Origin: Paraprevotella xylaniphila YIT 11841
GTDB lineage: Bacteria; Bacteroidota; Bacteroidia; Bacteroidales; Bacteroidaceae
DNA length: 64,000 nucleotides
Assembly: GCF_000205165.1 (NCBI RefSeq)
Contig: NZ_GL883831.1
Location: forward strand, 47,496-111,495
Reading direction: 5' to 3'
Position numbers and translations under genes: made by a program. A model generated the notes under the pieces. That model searched no databases and was not told the DNA's origin. It saw only the letters and a program-made list of their open reading frames with translations. Position 1 is the stretch's first letter. Each line of letters starts with the position of its first letter. Shown here piece after piece: positions 36,501-47,000 of this stretch.

Positions 36501-37514
36501 AAAGCCGCCGACGAAGCTGCAAGGCTTGTCAATGTACAGATAGAGCGTCAACGGCAACTCATCAAACAGTTGGCTTCAAGCGGAAGTAGTGCCGGTTCCC
36601 ATTCTCTTGGATACCGTATAAATGACCGTCTTACCGCAGAAGATTACGAACGCATATCCGGCCTCGTTGGAGAGAAGATAACGGCTGAATACCAATTGTG
36701 GGACTTGTCTTCCGAACAGATGGAGAAGCTATTGACGGATGAAAGACTTGTGTCCGTATTGGGTGAGGTGAACGGCGAGTTCATCGACTACATCCAGAAC
36801 ATAGCGGATTATGGGGAGCAGTTGGAAGAAATCGCCCAAAAGGAAAAAGAGGCATTGACCGGAATCGGCCTTGACGAGTTCAAAAGCGGATATGTGGATT
36901 TGCTGTCCGACTTGGATTCAACAAACGAAGACTTTGCCGACAATTTCGAGAAATATTTGCAGAATGCCATATTTTCTTCGCTTATAGCCAACAAGTATAA
37001 AGAAGAAATAGAAAGCCTGTATAACCAATGGGCGGCAGATTCAGAAAGTGGTGGCAAGCTTACTCCGGAGGAAGCTGAAAGGCTACGGCAAGAACAAAAA
37101 GAACTTACAGAACAAATGCTTGCCGACCGGGAACAGCTCATGAACGATTTCGGGTGGGAATCATCAGGCGGAACTTCCGCACAACAGGCCAGTAGCGCGG
37201 TCAAGGTACAGGCATCCCAAGAAAGCGTGGATGAGACCAACGGAAGGCTCACGGCCATTCAGGAAACGGGATACCGTATCGAGAACGCCAACCAACAGCA
37301 GGCCATTGCCATAACTGAACTTAAAGGCTCGATTTCTGGATTGTTGTCTAAAATGGGCGGCATGTACAATATTTCCGACGAGACCCGTACAATTTTGGCC
37401 AATTCTTATTTGGAACTTCAACAAATCAGAGAGAATACAGGTGAAATAGTAAAGCCAATCAAACAGATGCAAAAGGATATGGAAGAAGTAAAACGAAACA
37501 CATCAAGATTATGA
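33567..37514 (+). CDS. Tail tape measure protein
   Basis: 1315 aa. Long coiled coils at the N-terminus (about 10-100) and in the middle (480-900), a hydrophobic stretch around 310-345 (PAATMGLNMFFLAISNNLPIL ... WQTAMMVGITVLSMYG) and another Ala/Gly-rich segment near 885-940. This is the expected plan for a tape measure: scaffold for tail length plus a membrane-active region used in DNA ejection. At about 1.5 angstrom per residue the tail would be near 200 nm. Ends overlapping the next gene by four bases. Confidence 0.9.
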   Translation: MAGIITDVSSDIQKLQQLRMEIENVKKALKQINVKVDIDIAKGMEAQLKSLMGQYDALVRKVSEAEGKIMVSTKRINDASEKIIKAQEQLSKAADMNPKSGSGNANTTANNAETASVQAQAKAYDELAAEIDAVMGTRMQNIKRLIEEQNAIRLINEEIKNLTKYQSGNSSLTTAQQKRLEQLNNSLLTHKAALSEVRQTLMNNVKMDNVAATSMNGLSQSLSRMKIAYRELTEEERKSPFGKELLASINQADAKIKELDATIGNHQRNVGNYASGWNGLNMSVQQIVRELPAATMGLNMFFLAISNNLPILTDEIKRAKDANEALKASGQKGVPVWKQLVSSLFSWQTAMMVGITVLSMYGKEIVEWTSNLFKSKDAILSTEEAMEKVNESLEKNNGSYGSNILSVKKLSSEWKKLSSQKEQLQWINDNKTEFNKLGISINGVKDAENAFVKNTSAIIEAFKLRAKATAAQKLAADEYEKALVKRNEAETKQNKLEEEGPTAVDRLKAAIYGRRKIVPGAQGTIGATVTDYEQSVRDNIKSLNSEADAAEKAGDAYFDLAAGYEKAAKSELDKSGIEESHKKVNDNTNKITNQQSRIVEIERKNATDRIRQQEDLENKVAQSRIDAMDEGFEKEKAQMELNHKKELQEIGRQRQDYINAIIQMEKEAFDAKEKLKASKDKNYKTKAFDSSTVSVDTSAFDIMGKETRERQKMEIADFYKDSLSEYQDYVTKYNATREKFAKERERYKNAGASGAQLKEIDYQEEETLKAIDNEFAAREESFNSWADNVIDLSLEKLRESLNQAYQEMMNMEISDPDNPDLARKRAEVDTLRKSLEKKEIEKEISPGKSTKDWDKLYKVLTDVNDVFEEIGDTVGGTFGEIISLAGGIASSSLQAVGAIKAINAEMSALDKASAVLAAISAGMKIISGIGGFFKEKFGADYSEYEALKSQYDTLINIWDQLIDKKMEYIDIDYGIEAQKAADEAARLVNVQIERQRQLIKQLASSGSSAGSHSLGYRINDRLTAEDYERISGLVGEKITAEYQLWDLSSEQMEKLLTDERLVSVLGEVNGEFIDYIQNIADYGEQLEEIAQKEKEALTGIGLDEFKSGYVDLLSDLDSTNEDFADNFEKYLQNAIFSSLIANKYKEEIESLYNQWAADSESGGKLTPEEAERLRQEQKELTEQMLADREQLMNDFGWESSGGTSAQQASSAVKVQASQESVDETNGRLTAIQETGYRIENANQQQAIAITELKGSISGLLSKMGGMYNISDETRTILANSYLELQQIRENTGEIVKPIKQMQKDMEEVKRNTSRL

Positions 37515-37936
37515 AAGGAGAATTACTAATTAACGGAAAAGATGCTTGGACTACATGGGGTGTATGTATGGGGGAAGGATTTCTTGATTCAATAGATACA
37601 CCTGCTCCAATGAAAGACTACATTGAGAATGAAAGCCGATTGGAGCACGGTAAGCGTATAATAACGGAAAACGCGAAAGTGGACAGCAGAAATTTCACAT
37701 TGGAGTTTACCATTATGGGGAGTACGGAGAGTGATTATCGGGCAAAAAAGAAAGCTTTCGAAAGCGAACTTTATAAAGGTCCGATAACCGTCCAAATACC
37801 CAAGTTAAACAGTGAAGTGTACAGGTTGGTCTATCTTGGCAAAAGCATTTCTTACGGGTTAAGCCTTAACAGGTGTTTTGGAAAATTTTCAGCCAAATTT
37901 GAGGAACCCAACCCGGCAAATCGAGGAGATTTGTGA
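37511..37936 (+). CDS. Distal-tail-like protein
   Basis: 141 aa. LINGKDAWTTWGVCMGEGFLDSI and a beta-rich body with SDYRAKKKAFESELY are typical of the short Dit-like tail protein between the tape measure and tip. It would form the hub ring for the tip protein. Confidence 0.65.
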   Translation: MKGELLINGKDAWTTWGVCMGEGFLDSIDTPAPMKDYIENESRLEHGKRIITENAKVDSRNFTLEFTIMGSTESDYRAKKKAFESELYKGPITVQIPKLNSEVYRLVYLGKSISYGLSLNRCFGKFSAKFEEPNPANRGDL

Positions 37937-38009
37937 CAATGGCCCGATTGTTGCAAAATCGGTTATCCAATATAATGTAGCATGAGCAATATTCATTACT
38001 TTTGGGTAT

Positions 38010-41000
38010 ATGATAGAAATAAAGGATAACAACGAGGTATTAGTTTTGTCCACACCGATAGGTGTAGGAAGCAAGCGAAAATTTGAGTTGATGAAAGATG
38101 ACTATATCACGCTCAAATTTTCCTTGCTTTATCCCGTCCGGTTCAAACTCGGCTGTCATACAGAGTGCGAGTTTGGCCGCTTTGAAATCATAGAAGACCA
38201 GAAGCCGTCTTTCAACAATTCCACGGGCGGTTATGACTATGAGTTGAAGATGGAAGCCTCTTACATGAAGTGGAAGAACAAGGTTTTCAAGTACACCCCT
38301 GAAACGGGAGGCAATGAGGCGGCATGGGATTTGACGGCGCAACTTTCATACCATCTTGACATCTTCCTGCGCAACCTGAAAGCATGGGGATTCCAATTTA
38401 ACGGTGAGGACTATGAATATGAGATAGACAATGACGTGAACGTGGACGCCTTGGTCATGCACTATTCCAACACCAACCTCATAGATGCGCTTACCGCCCT
38501 TGCGGAAGCCGCAAACTGCGAATGGTGGATTGAGGGCAAGAAAATCCGTTTCGGACGTTGTGAGAATGGGGAAGCTGTGGAAATAATCCTTGGCGAAGAG
38601 GCAGAAACCATGAGCCTGTCCAAGAGCAGCGGTGAATATTTCACGCGCATATACGCATTCGGCTCCACGCAGAACATATCATCCCGGTACCGGAAGAAAC
38701 TGGAGTTCACCATAGACACACTTGACCGTTCTGGAAATAAAAGTGATTTCAAAGATAGCAATAAACCTGTAAACCCGTCTTTTTTCAGGAAAGACCTCAT
38801 AAAACACCATTCTTATGAAAAACAGATGGACGGTGTAGGCACGGTGTCTGCAAGCTTGGCCACTCCGGACATTAAAGAATATGAGTTGTATGACAATCTT
38901 ACCATAAATGTCATGCAACTGTACAAATCCCGTTATGTCATTGATTTGTCTTCAATGGTGTTCAGTTATGACTTTTCGTCATTCCCCAATGCCGTATTGG
39001 AGGTAAAAGTGGAAATCGTGGCATCCGAAAATGACGCAAGCACAGTTTTGTCAGAATCAAGCTATACCGTTGACAATTCAAACAAGACGCTGAAACTGTC
39101 CAAGGAAAGTTTTGAAAGTCCCTACGGATTGATACGCAAACTGTATTTACGAATTACATATTCTTGTACTTCCCCATTAGTTACGTATATTCCATATACT
39201 CTTGTCGGGGACTGCATATTGAGTTCGGTGTATGGGTATGTGGAAACAGACGTGCATTATGTTGATGAAGATGGTGAGAACCACAAAATAGGAGTGACCA
39301 TCAACCGCAACGCCATGCCCTATACAGACGAGCATGCCACTTTATTATATGAAATCACGTCAAACGACAAACTATATATAGGTGCCAAATTCACGATTGA
39401 CGGACTTGTAAAAGGGAATGTCCCCCTCGGCTATTTCGATTCCGACGTTGACGGCCTTACGGTAAACGGGGTTGTACAACGCAGGCTGATGCTTCCTGAA
39501 GGCACACCGTATATAGACGTATACCCCGACATGTCACCAGACGAAGTGATAGAGGGCATCGTGACTTTCGATTACGTCTATCCACGCAAGGTGCTTTCCA
39601 TATCTTCGGTCGAAGAAGAAATGATTGATGTCACGGAAGGCGAGGAAAAGAAACCCACAGGAATGAAAGTACCGGTGTATACCATCAAGACCACCGGGCT
39701 TGTGGGGTTCGACAATTCCTATGTGATTTCAGAGAAACTTACGATCACCTTACAAACCGGAAAGCTTGCCGGACTTACATTCGGCCTTACGTTCCTTCCG
39801 GAAAAGAGTGACAATACGTCCACATGCTTTGAAATAGTTGCCAACGAGGACTACGGGGGCCGTTTGCCAGATACGGTAATGAAACCAGAGGCCGGGAATG
39901 AATTTGTCATGGCCGGATACGACACGGAATATGTTTTTGAGAACCTTGTCACAGAAGCGGAAGAGGAACTGAAATCTGAAGCAGAGAAGTATGCCGAGAA
40001 AATCAGGAACAACATCGGCACCGTGTCGGCCAAACTCATGTCAGACTGGTCAAAGGCACGTAATGAGGCACAGGAAACACCTTGTCCTTTCGATGTAGGC
40101 CAGAAGGTAACGGTCAACAACCCCTCATTCTTCCCAAGCCCCCGTACTATGCGTGTGCTTGGCTATGAACTTGCACTTGACATTCCATGGGATTCTCCTG
40201 TGTATACCATCGGTGAAAGTGCCTCCTATTCCCGTCTTGGCGCACTTGAAGACAAGATAGATTCCATCAAACTGAACGGAAGCCGTTACTTTTCTGGAAA
40301 GGTTAGCTCTTCAACATCAGGTACAAATGTGTATTTGATAAAGAAGGACGATGAAACCGAGCCGTCGGATACAAACGCCTATTCTTCGCTAAGGACAGAC
40401 AAGGAGATAAAAGAAGGGATAGAAAAGAACAACAAAGAACTGGCCAAGAAGTTCCTTTCAAAGTTAAACGATGATACCGCTTCGGGCATCATTACTTTCC
40501 TCCAAGGGCTGATAATCGGTAATTTTTCATCCGGCGAATCCGGCGGCCAAATATCTTCCGACGGGGCGGCGGAACTGGCCTCGCTTCTGCTGAGGGGGGC
40601 ATTGGAAATTGGGAAGTATTCCGCAGGGAAATCGGGCGCGAAGATTGGCGCGGACGGGGCTGCGGAACTGCTTAATGTTTTGGTGCGTGAATTAGTGACA
40701 GCCAACGGGATACAGTCGCCGGGATTCTCGACAGGGGCATTGGGCACGGGGCTGTGCCTGAAAATGGACGGGAACGGGGATTCCTATATTGAGGTTGACC
40801 GCATGCTTGTGCGCAAGGTGGCCGAGTTCATCAAGCTTGTGATTCAGGAAATCAAGCACGTGGGAGGACAGATTATCCTGACGCCTGCCTCCATGTCGTG
40901 CGTGAATGTGGAAGACAAGGGGGATTATTACCGCTGCCATTTCACGGCCACGGACGGTGAGAAGACGGTTGAGAACCAGTTTGTCGTGGGTGACTTTGCC

Positions 41001-44000
41001 CGTGCGCAGACGTTCAACGTGAAGGAGGGTGTGAACGAGAACGTGAAGAACACTTACTACTGGCGTCTGGTGACGGGCGTGGGTGACGATTACATCGACC
41101 TCTCGAAGACGGACTGCGACGCGGGCAGCACGGTTCCTGCCGCCGGTGACGAAATCGTGCAGTTGGGGAACCGGAATGACGCGGCACGTCAGGCGGCCAT
41201 CATCCTTGCGGCTTACGGGAACGACGCGCCTTACATCAAGATGTACCGTGGCATCAACTCTTACAAGTTGGACGGGAAGGAGTTTGCCTCGTTCTCGCGC
41301 AAGGAAGTGAACATCATCGCGGACGTGTTCAAATGGTCAAGCGGCGAATCCGTGAAGGACTACATTGACGGTTCGGTGGGAGAAGTCCAGGACAAGGTGG
41401 ACGAAGTGAGCGGCAAGGTGGAGGACGCGGTGGAGCGTCTGGCGGAGCAGCAGAATTACATCGCCGCCCTACAGCAGACCTCCGAGGACTTGCAGGACCA
41501 GATTGACGGCGCGATTGAAAGCTACTTTGAAAAAACCGACCCGACGACCTCCAACTACCCGGCGAACGAGTGGACCACCGAAGAACAGAAACAGTCACAT
41601 TCAAACGACACCTATACCAACATCAGCACGGGCAAGAGTTGGAAGTGGGTAAAAGACGGCAGCACGTGGAAATGGAAAGCCATCGCGGACACGGCCACGG
41701 AAAAGGCTTTGGCCGCAGCGGCCAAGGCACAGGACACGGCTGACGGCAAACGCAGGGTGTTCGTCAGCCAACCCACCACGGGGCAGGCTTACGACGTGGG
41801 CGACCTTTGGGTGAACGCGACTTACGGGGAGACGTACAAGAACGACTTGCTGCGTTGCAAGACCTCCAAGAAAGAGAATGAGGCTTTCTCCATCTCGCAT
41901 TGGGAGCTTGCCTCACGCTATACGGACGACACTAAGGCCAACGAGGCCAAGACTGCCGCAGACAATGCGGCCAAGGCCGCGAAAAACGCCCAGGCCGATG
42001 CCAACGAGGCGAACTCCATGCTTTCGGACATCGCCAACGACAACAAGCTTACGGCGCAGGAGAAACAGCAGGCCAAGAAGGAATGGGACGTGATAGTTTC
42101 CGAGAAGCCGAAAAACGACGCTTCGGCTGACAAGTTCGGAGTATCCAAGACAGCCTACGGCTCTGCATACACGGCTTTGAGCACGTATGTCACACCCCTG
42201 TTGTCAGATTTAAGCTCCACGAGCAACATCACGGGCACGGAGTTCAGGGCGAAGTTCAAGGCTTACTATGACGCGCGCACGGACTTGCTGAATGCCATAT
42301 CGGCAAAGGCAAAGGAACTGGCCGACAACGCGCAAGAGGCGGCTGACGCGGCGGCGGAGAACGCCTCGCAGGCCATAGAGGACGCGGCTTCGGCGAAGAA
42401 TGCCGCCGACAAGGCACAGGCGGACGTGGATGCCGAGAAGGAGCGCATGGACGATTGGGCGGCCGACGGCAAGTTCTCCCCTTCCGAAAAGAAGCAGTTG
42501 AAGGAGGAACTCGCCCGCATCGACGGGGACAAGACGCAGGTCGCGGACGGTTACACGAAGTACGGGCTTGGCACTCCCACGGCTTATAACACGGCTTACA
42601 CGAACTACCGGAAGGCCATCAACGGCGTGGTGTCCTCTTCTTCCGAGACCGTGGCCATCCCTTCGGACTTCGCCACGAAGCGCACGGCGTACTATACGCA
42701 GAAGAGTGCCGCCCTGACGGCCATTTCGGACGCGGCGAAGGCGTATGCGGACAAGGTGGTGGCGGGGATTGAAGTCGGGGGACGGAATATCCTCATGGAG
42801 ACCAACCAAGGGAAGAAGAGGTGGTACGCAAACACGAATGAGGGGGAGACGCTTTTCACCATTTCCGAGTGGGTTGACGAGGGGGTAAAAGGTGTGAAGT
42901 TGGAACTTACCAAAAAACCATCCTCATGGAGTATCATTTATTACAATTTGAATGGCACATTGGATTTGCTTGAACCCAATACCACCTACATGCTGAGCTT
43001 TGATGTATTGTCCAATATATCAAATACATTATCAGCCACAATAATGGGCTCCAATGCTACGGGAAAACTTACCAATAGTCCTTCATTCAGTTTTGAGGCC
43101 AACAAGAGGAAACACGTCGTGTTAAAGCTTGTAACAAACGACCTGTCGGAAAAAGGTTCGCAAGTGTTGTACTTTTCTTATAATAAAGTAAGTTACATCT
43201 GTTTCAAGAACCTGAAACTCGAAAAAGGGAATGTTGCCACCGCGTGGACACCCGCCATCGAGGACGTGAACGGCATGATAGAGGATGCGCAAAAGGCGGC
43301 TGATGACGCAGCGGAAGCGGCCAAGAAGGCGCAGACGGATGCCACGAATGCCAACAAGGAACTGACGAACATCAAGAGCGACAACCTCATATCCCCCATC
43401 GAAAAGACAGCCCTGAAACAGCAGCAGGCGGACATCCGTTCGGAATACGGCGAGATTACGGCCAACGCGGTGCGTTATTCGGTATCGACTACGGCATACA
43501 AGGCGGCATACGACAAGGCTTCGGCCGCGCTTACGAAATATACGGCTTCTTCACCGGAATATATCACGGTGGGGAGCGACTACGCGAACATATCAGCCTA
43601 CTACGATGCGCGGAAGACCATACTCGATGCCATTGCCGCTGCGGCGAAGAAAGCTGCGGACGATGCGACGAACAAGGCGAACCAGGCGGTTGAGGACGCG
43701 GCGCGTGCGGGGCATTACCTGTTGGACTTGGACAACGATTCGGGCCAGGTGGCTTGTGACGCTGACGGTAATGTGACGGGTGGCTACCCTACCACGAACG
43801 CGAAGGTGTGGTATGGCACGGAGGTGGACACGGGATGGACGTTCAAGGGTACGTTCAGCGGTTGCACGGGCAGCGTGGGCGCGTCTTCGGGCGCGGTGAC
43901 GGTCACGGGGATGAGCAAGGATGACGCTTCCGTGACGGTCACGGCCACGAAGAGCGGGAAGCCGGAACTTTCGGCAGTGTTCACCGTCGTGAAGGTACGG

Positions 44001-47000
44001 TCGGGACGTGACGGAACAGACGGAACGAACGGAGTTGGCATCAAGTCCATAACCAACAAGTATGCCGTATCGGCATCGAACACCACCGCACCGACATCGT
44101 GGAGCGACACGGTTCCGACAATGACCACAACGAACCGTTACCTGTGGAATTATGAAATTGTCACCTATACCAACGGCACGACAAGCGAGACCAAGAAGAG
44201 GGTCATAGGTGCATACGGGAATACTGGCAACACGGGAGCGACGGGGGCGACGGGTGTGGGTATCAAGTCCATTACGGAATATTATTTAGCCTCTTCGGCT
44301 TCGAGCGGAGTGACAACTTCAACGTCAGGTTGGACGACTTCGGTACAGACCACCTCGTCTTCCAAGAAGTATCTTTGGAACTATGAGGTGGTGACTTACA
44401 CCAATGACACGAAATATACGAGCAGCCCGGTGATTATCGGTACTTATGGGGATAAGGGTGATACTGGTCCACAGGGTGTACAAGGTCCAAAGGGTGCTGA
44501 CGGGACGCCCCGCTATACTTGGATTCGCTATGCGGACAATGCGTCCGGTTCAGGCATAAGCAACTCGCCTACGGGAAAAACTTATATCGGGTTTGCTTAT
44601 AACAAGACCACCGCCACGGAAAGCAACACCCCTTCGGATTATACATGGTCACTTATCAAAGGCGAAAAGGGCGACACGGGCGTTCCGGGGGCAAAAGGGG
44701 CTGACGGGAAGACCACTTATACATGGATTAAGTATTCCGATAACTCGACGGGCAGCGGGATGTATGACACTCCCAAATCCACGACACAGTACATCGGCAT
44801 AGCAGTAAACAAGACTACGGCCACGGAAAGCAATACTCCATCGGATTACACGTGGTCTAAGTTCAAAGGTGACGACGGTGCGGATGGGAAAGGCATCAAG
44901 AGTACCGCCGTGACTTACCAAGCGAGCACTTCGGGGACTACGCCTCCCACGGGTACATGGAGCGCGTCCGTCCCGTCCGTGGCTGCCAACCAGTACCTTT
45001 GGACGCGCACGGTAATCACCTATACGGACAATGCCACATCCACTTCGTACAGTGTGGGCAAGATGGGTGCCAACGGGGCAAAGGGAGACAAGGGGGATAC
45101 GGGACCGGCAGGTGCTGACGGTGACGGTATCGTTTCGGTATCGAATACTTACCAAGTAGGCAGTTCGGGCACGACGGCTCCGACGGGAAGTTGGAGCGCA
45201 ACTGTCCCTTCACCACAGAAAGGCAAATACCTTTGGACGAAAACGGTGACGACATACAAGAAGAGCGACCCTACTACGGTGTACTCCGTGAGCTATTACG
45301 GCACGGACGGTACGGCGGCCAAGTACGTGAGGGTGGCCGGTGACCAAGTGTTTGTATATGCCAACAATTTTTCAGGGAATCCCACTCCTACCTCCATTAC
45401 GCTGACGGCCACCCTCACGGGTACATCCGGCTACCAGTGGAGCTACAAGCAGGCAGGCCAGTCTTCTTTCACAAACATATCGGGGGCCACTTCTCAGACT
45501 TATGCCTTGGCACACAACAATTCGACGGTTTGGGGCAGCGCGAAGTCTGTTACCATACGTTGTACCTCGGGCGGTGTATATGACGAAATCACGATAGCCA
45601 AGGTTTCTTCGGGTACCAACGGTACGAATGGCAAGGACGGCACGAACGGTACGAACGGAAAGGACGGTGCCGCCGGTAAGAATGGCACGGATGCCTACAC
45701 CATAATCCTTGGCAACGAATCGCATGCCTTCCAAGGGACGACGAGCGCGGCCATCGCCGCATCCACGAAATGTGAGGTAATCGCATACAAGGGTGCCACA
45801 AGGGTTGCGGCAACGATTGGTACCATAACCGGAGCACCATCGGGAATGTCCACGAGCATTTCAAGCAACGGAACCACATCGGCCTCGTTCACGGTGTCCG
45901 TCACTTCTTCGTTGACTACCGGACAGGGAGTGCTTACCGTGCCCATTACCGTAGACGGTAAGACCTTCACGAAGAATTTCTCTTTTTCCGTGGCTTTCAA
46001 GGGTAACACTGGCGCGACGGGAGCGGCAGGGAAAGGTGTCAAGAGCATCGTTGAGCAGTATTATCTGTCCACTTCCAATACGGCACAGTCGGGCGGCTCA
46101 TGGGTGACCGCTCCTCCTGCATGGGCGAACGGCAAGTACATGTGGACGCGTTCCGTGATAACCTATACCGATAATAGCAGCACCACTACAAGCCCGGTGT
46201 GCGTTACGGGGGCCAAGGGCGCGACGGGCGACAAGGGGGCGACGGGTGCAACCGGGGCGGCAGGAAAGGGCGTTTCCTCGGTCGATGTGCTTTACTACCT
46301 CTCCACTTCTGCTACTTCTTTGTCTGGTGGGAGTTGGTCAACGACAGCTCCTGCATGGGTAAACGGGAAGTACATGTGGAGCAAAACGAAGGTAACCTAT
46401 ACCGATGGCAGCTCCAAGGAAACAAATCCCGTGTGCATAACGGGGGCGAAAGGTGATACGGGTGCGACGGGTGCCAAGGGCGACAAGGGACAGCAAGGGA
46501 ACCCGGGTGCCGATGCCGTGTTCTATACCATAGAGCCTTCCGTGGCCATCGTGAAGAAGTCGTGGGATAACAAGCTTACCCCAACGTCCGTGACGTGTAC
46601 GAAATACAAACAGACAGGAAGCGACGCGAGGGCGACAACTACTGAAAAGACGTTGAAATACCAACGTGTGGGCACGGACGGAAGCGTGCAGACCGCCGCA
46701 AACGGAAGCTCGGTAACGGTATCCCCTACTTCTACGACGACCTCCATAAAGTTCTGGCTTTATGACGGGAGTAATATCATAATGATGCAGGAAGTCCCTA
46801 TTGTGGGTGACGCAGTGGATGTTTATGAAAAGGTGCATGCGGAAATCGAGCAAAAAGAAGATTCCATTTTGAGCACGGTGCAAAAAACGTATTCCACGAA
46901 AGACGAATTGACCGGTTTGGAGACTACGTTAGGAAAAAAGGTGAGCACTGTGGAGCAGACTGCCGAAAGCCTGAAAACCACGGTGAGCGGCCTTAACGGC

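Noticed and set aside
44593..46456. Short ORFs in other frames of the collagen-like region
   Set aside because: They come from repetitive GC-rich codons of the tail-tip gene and show no independent start signals.
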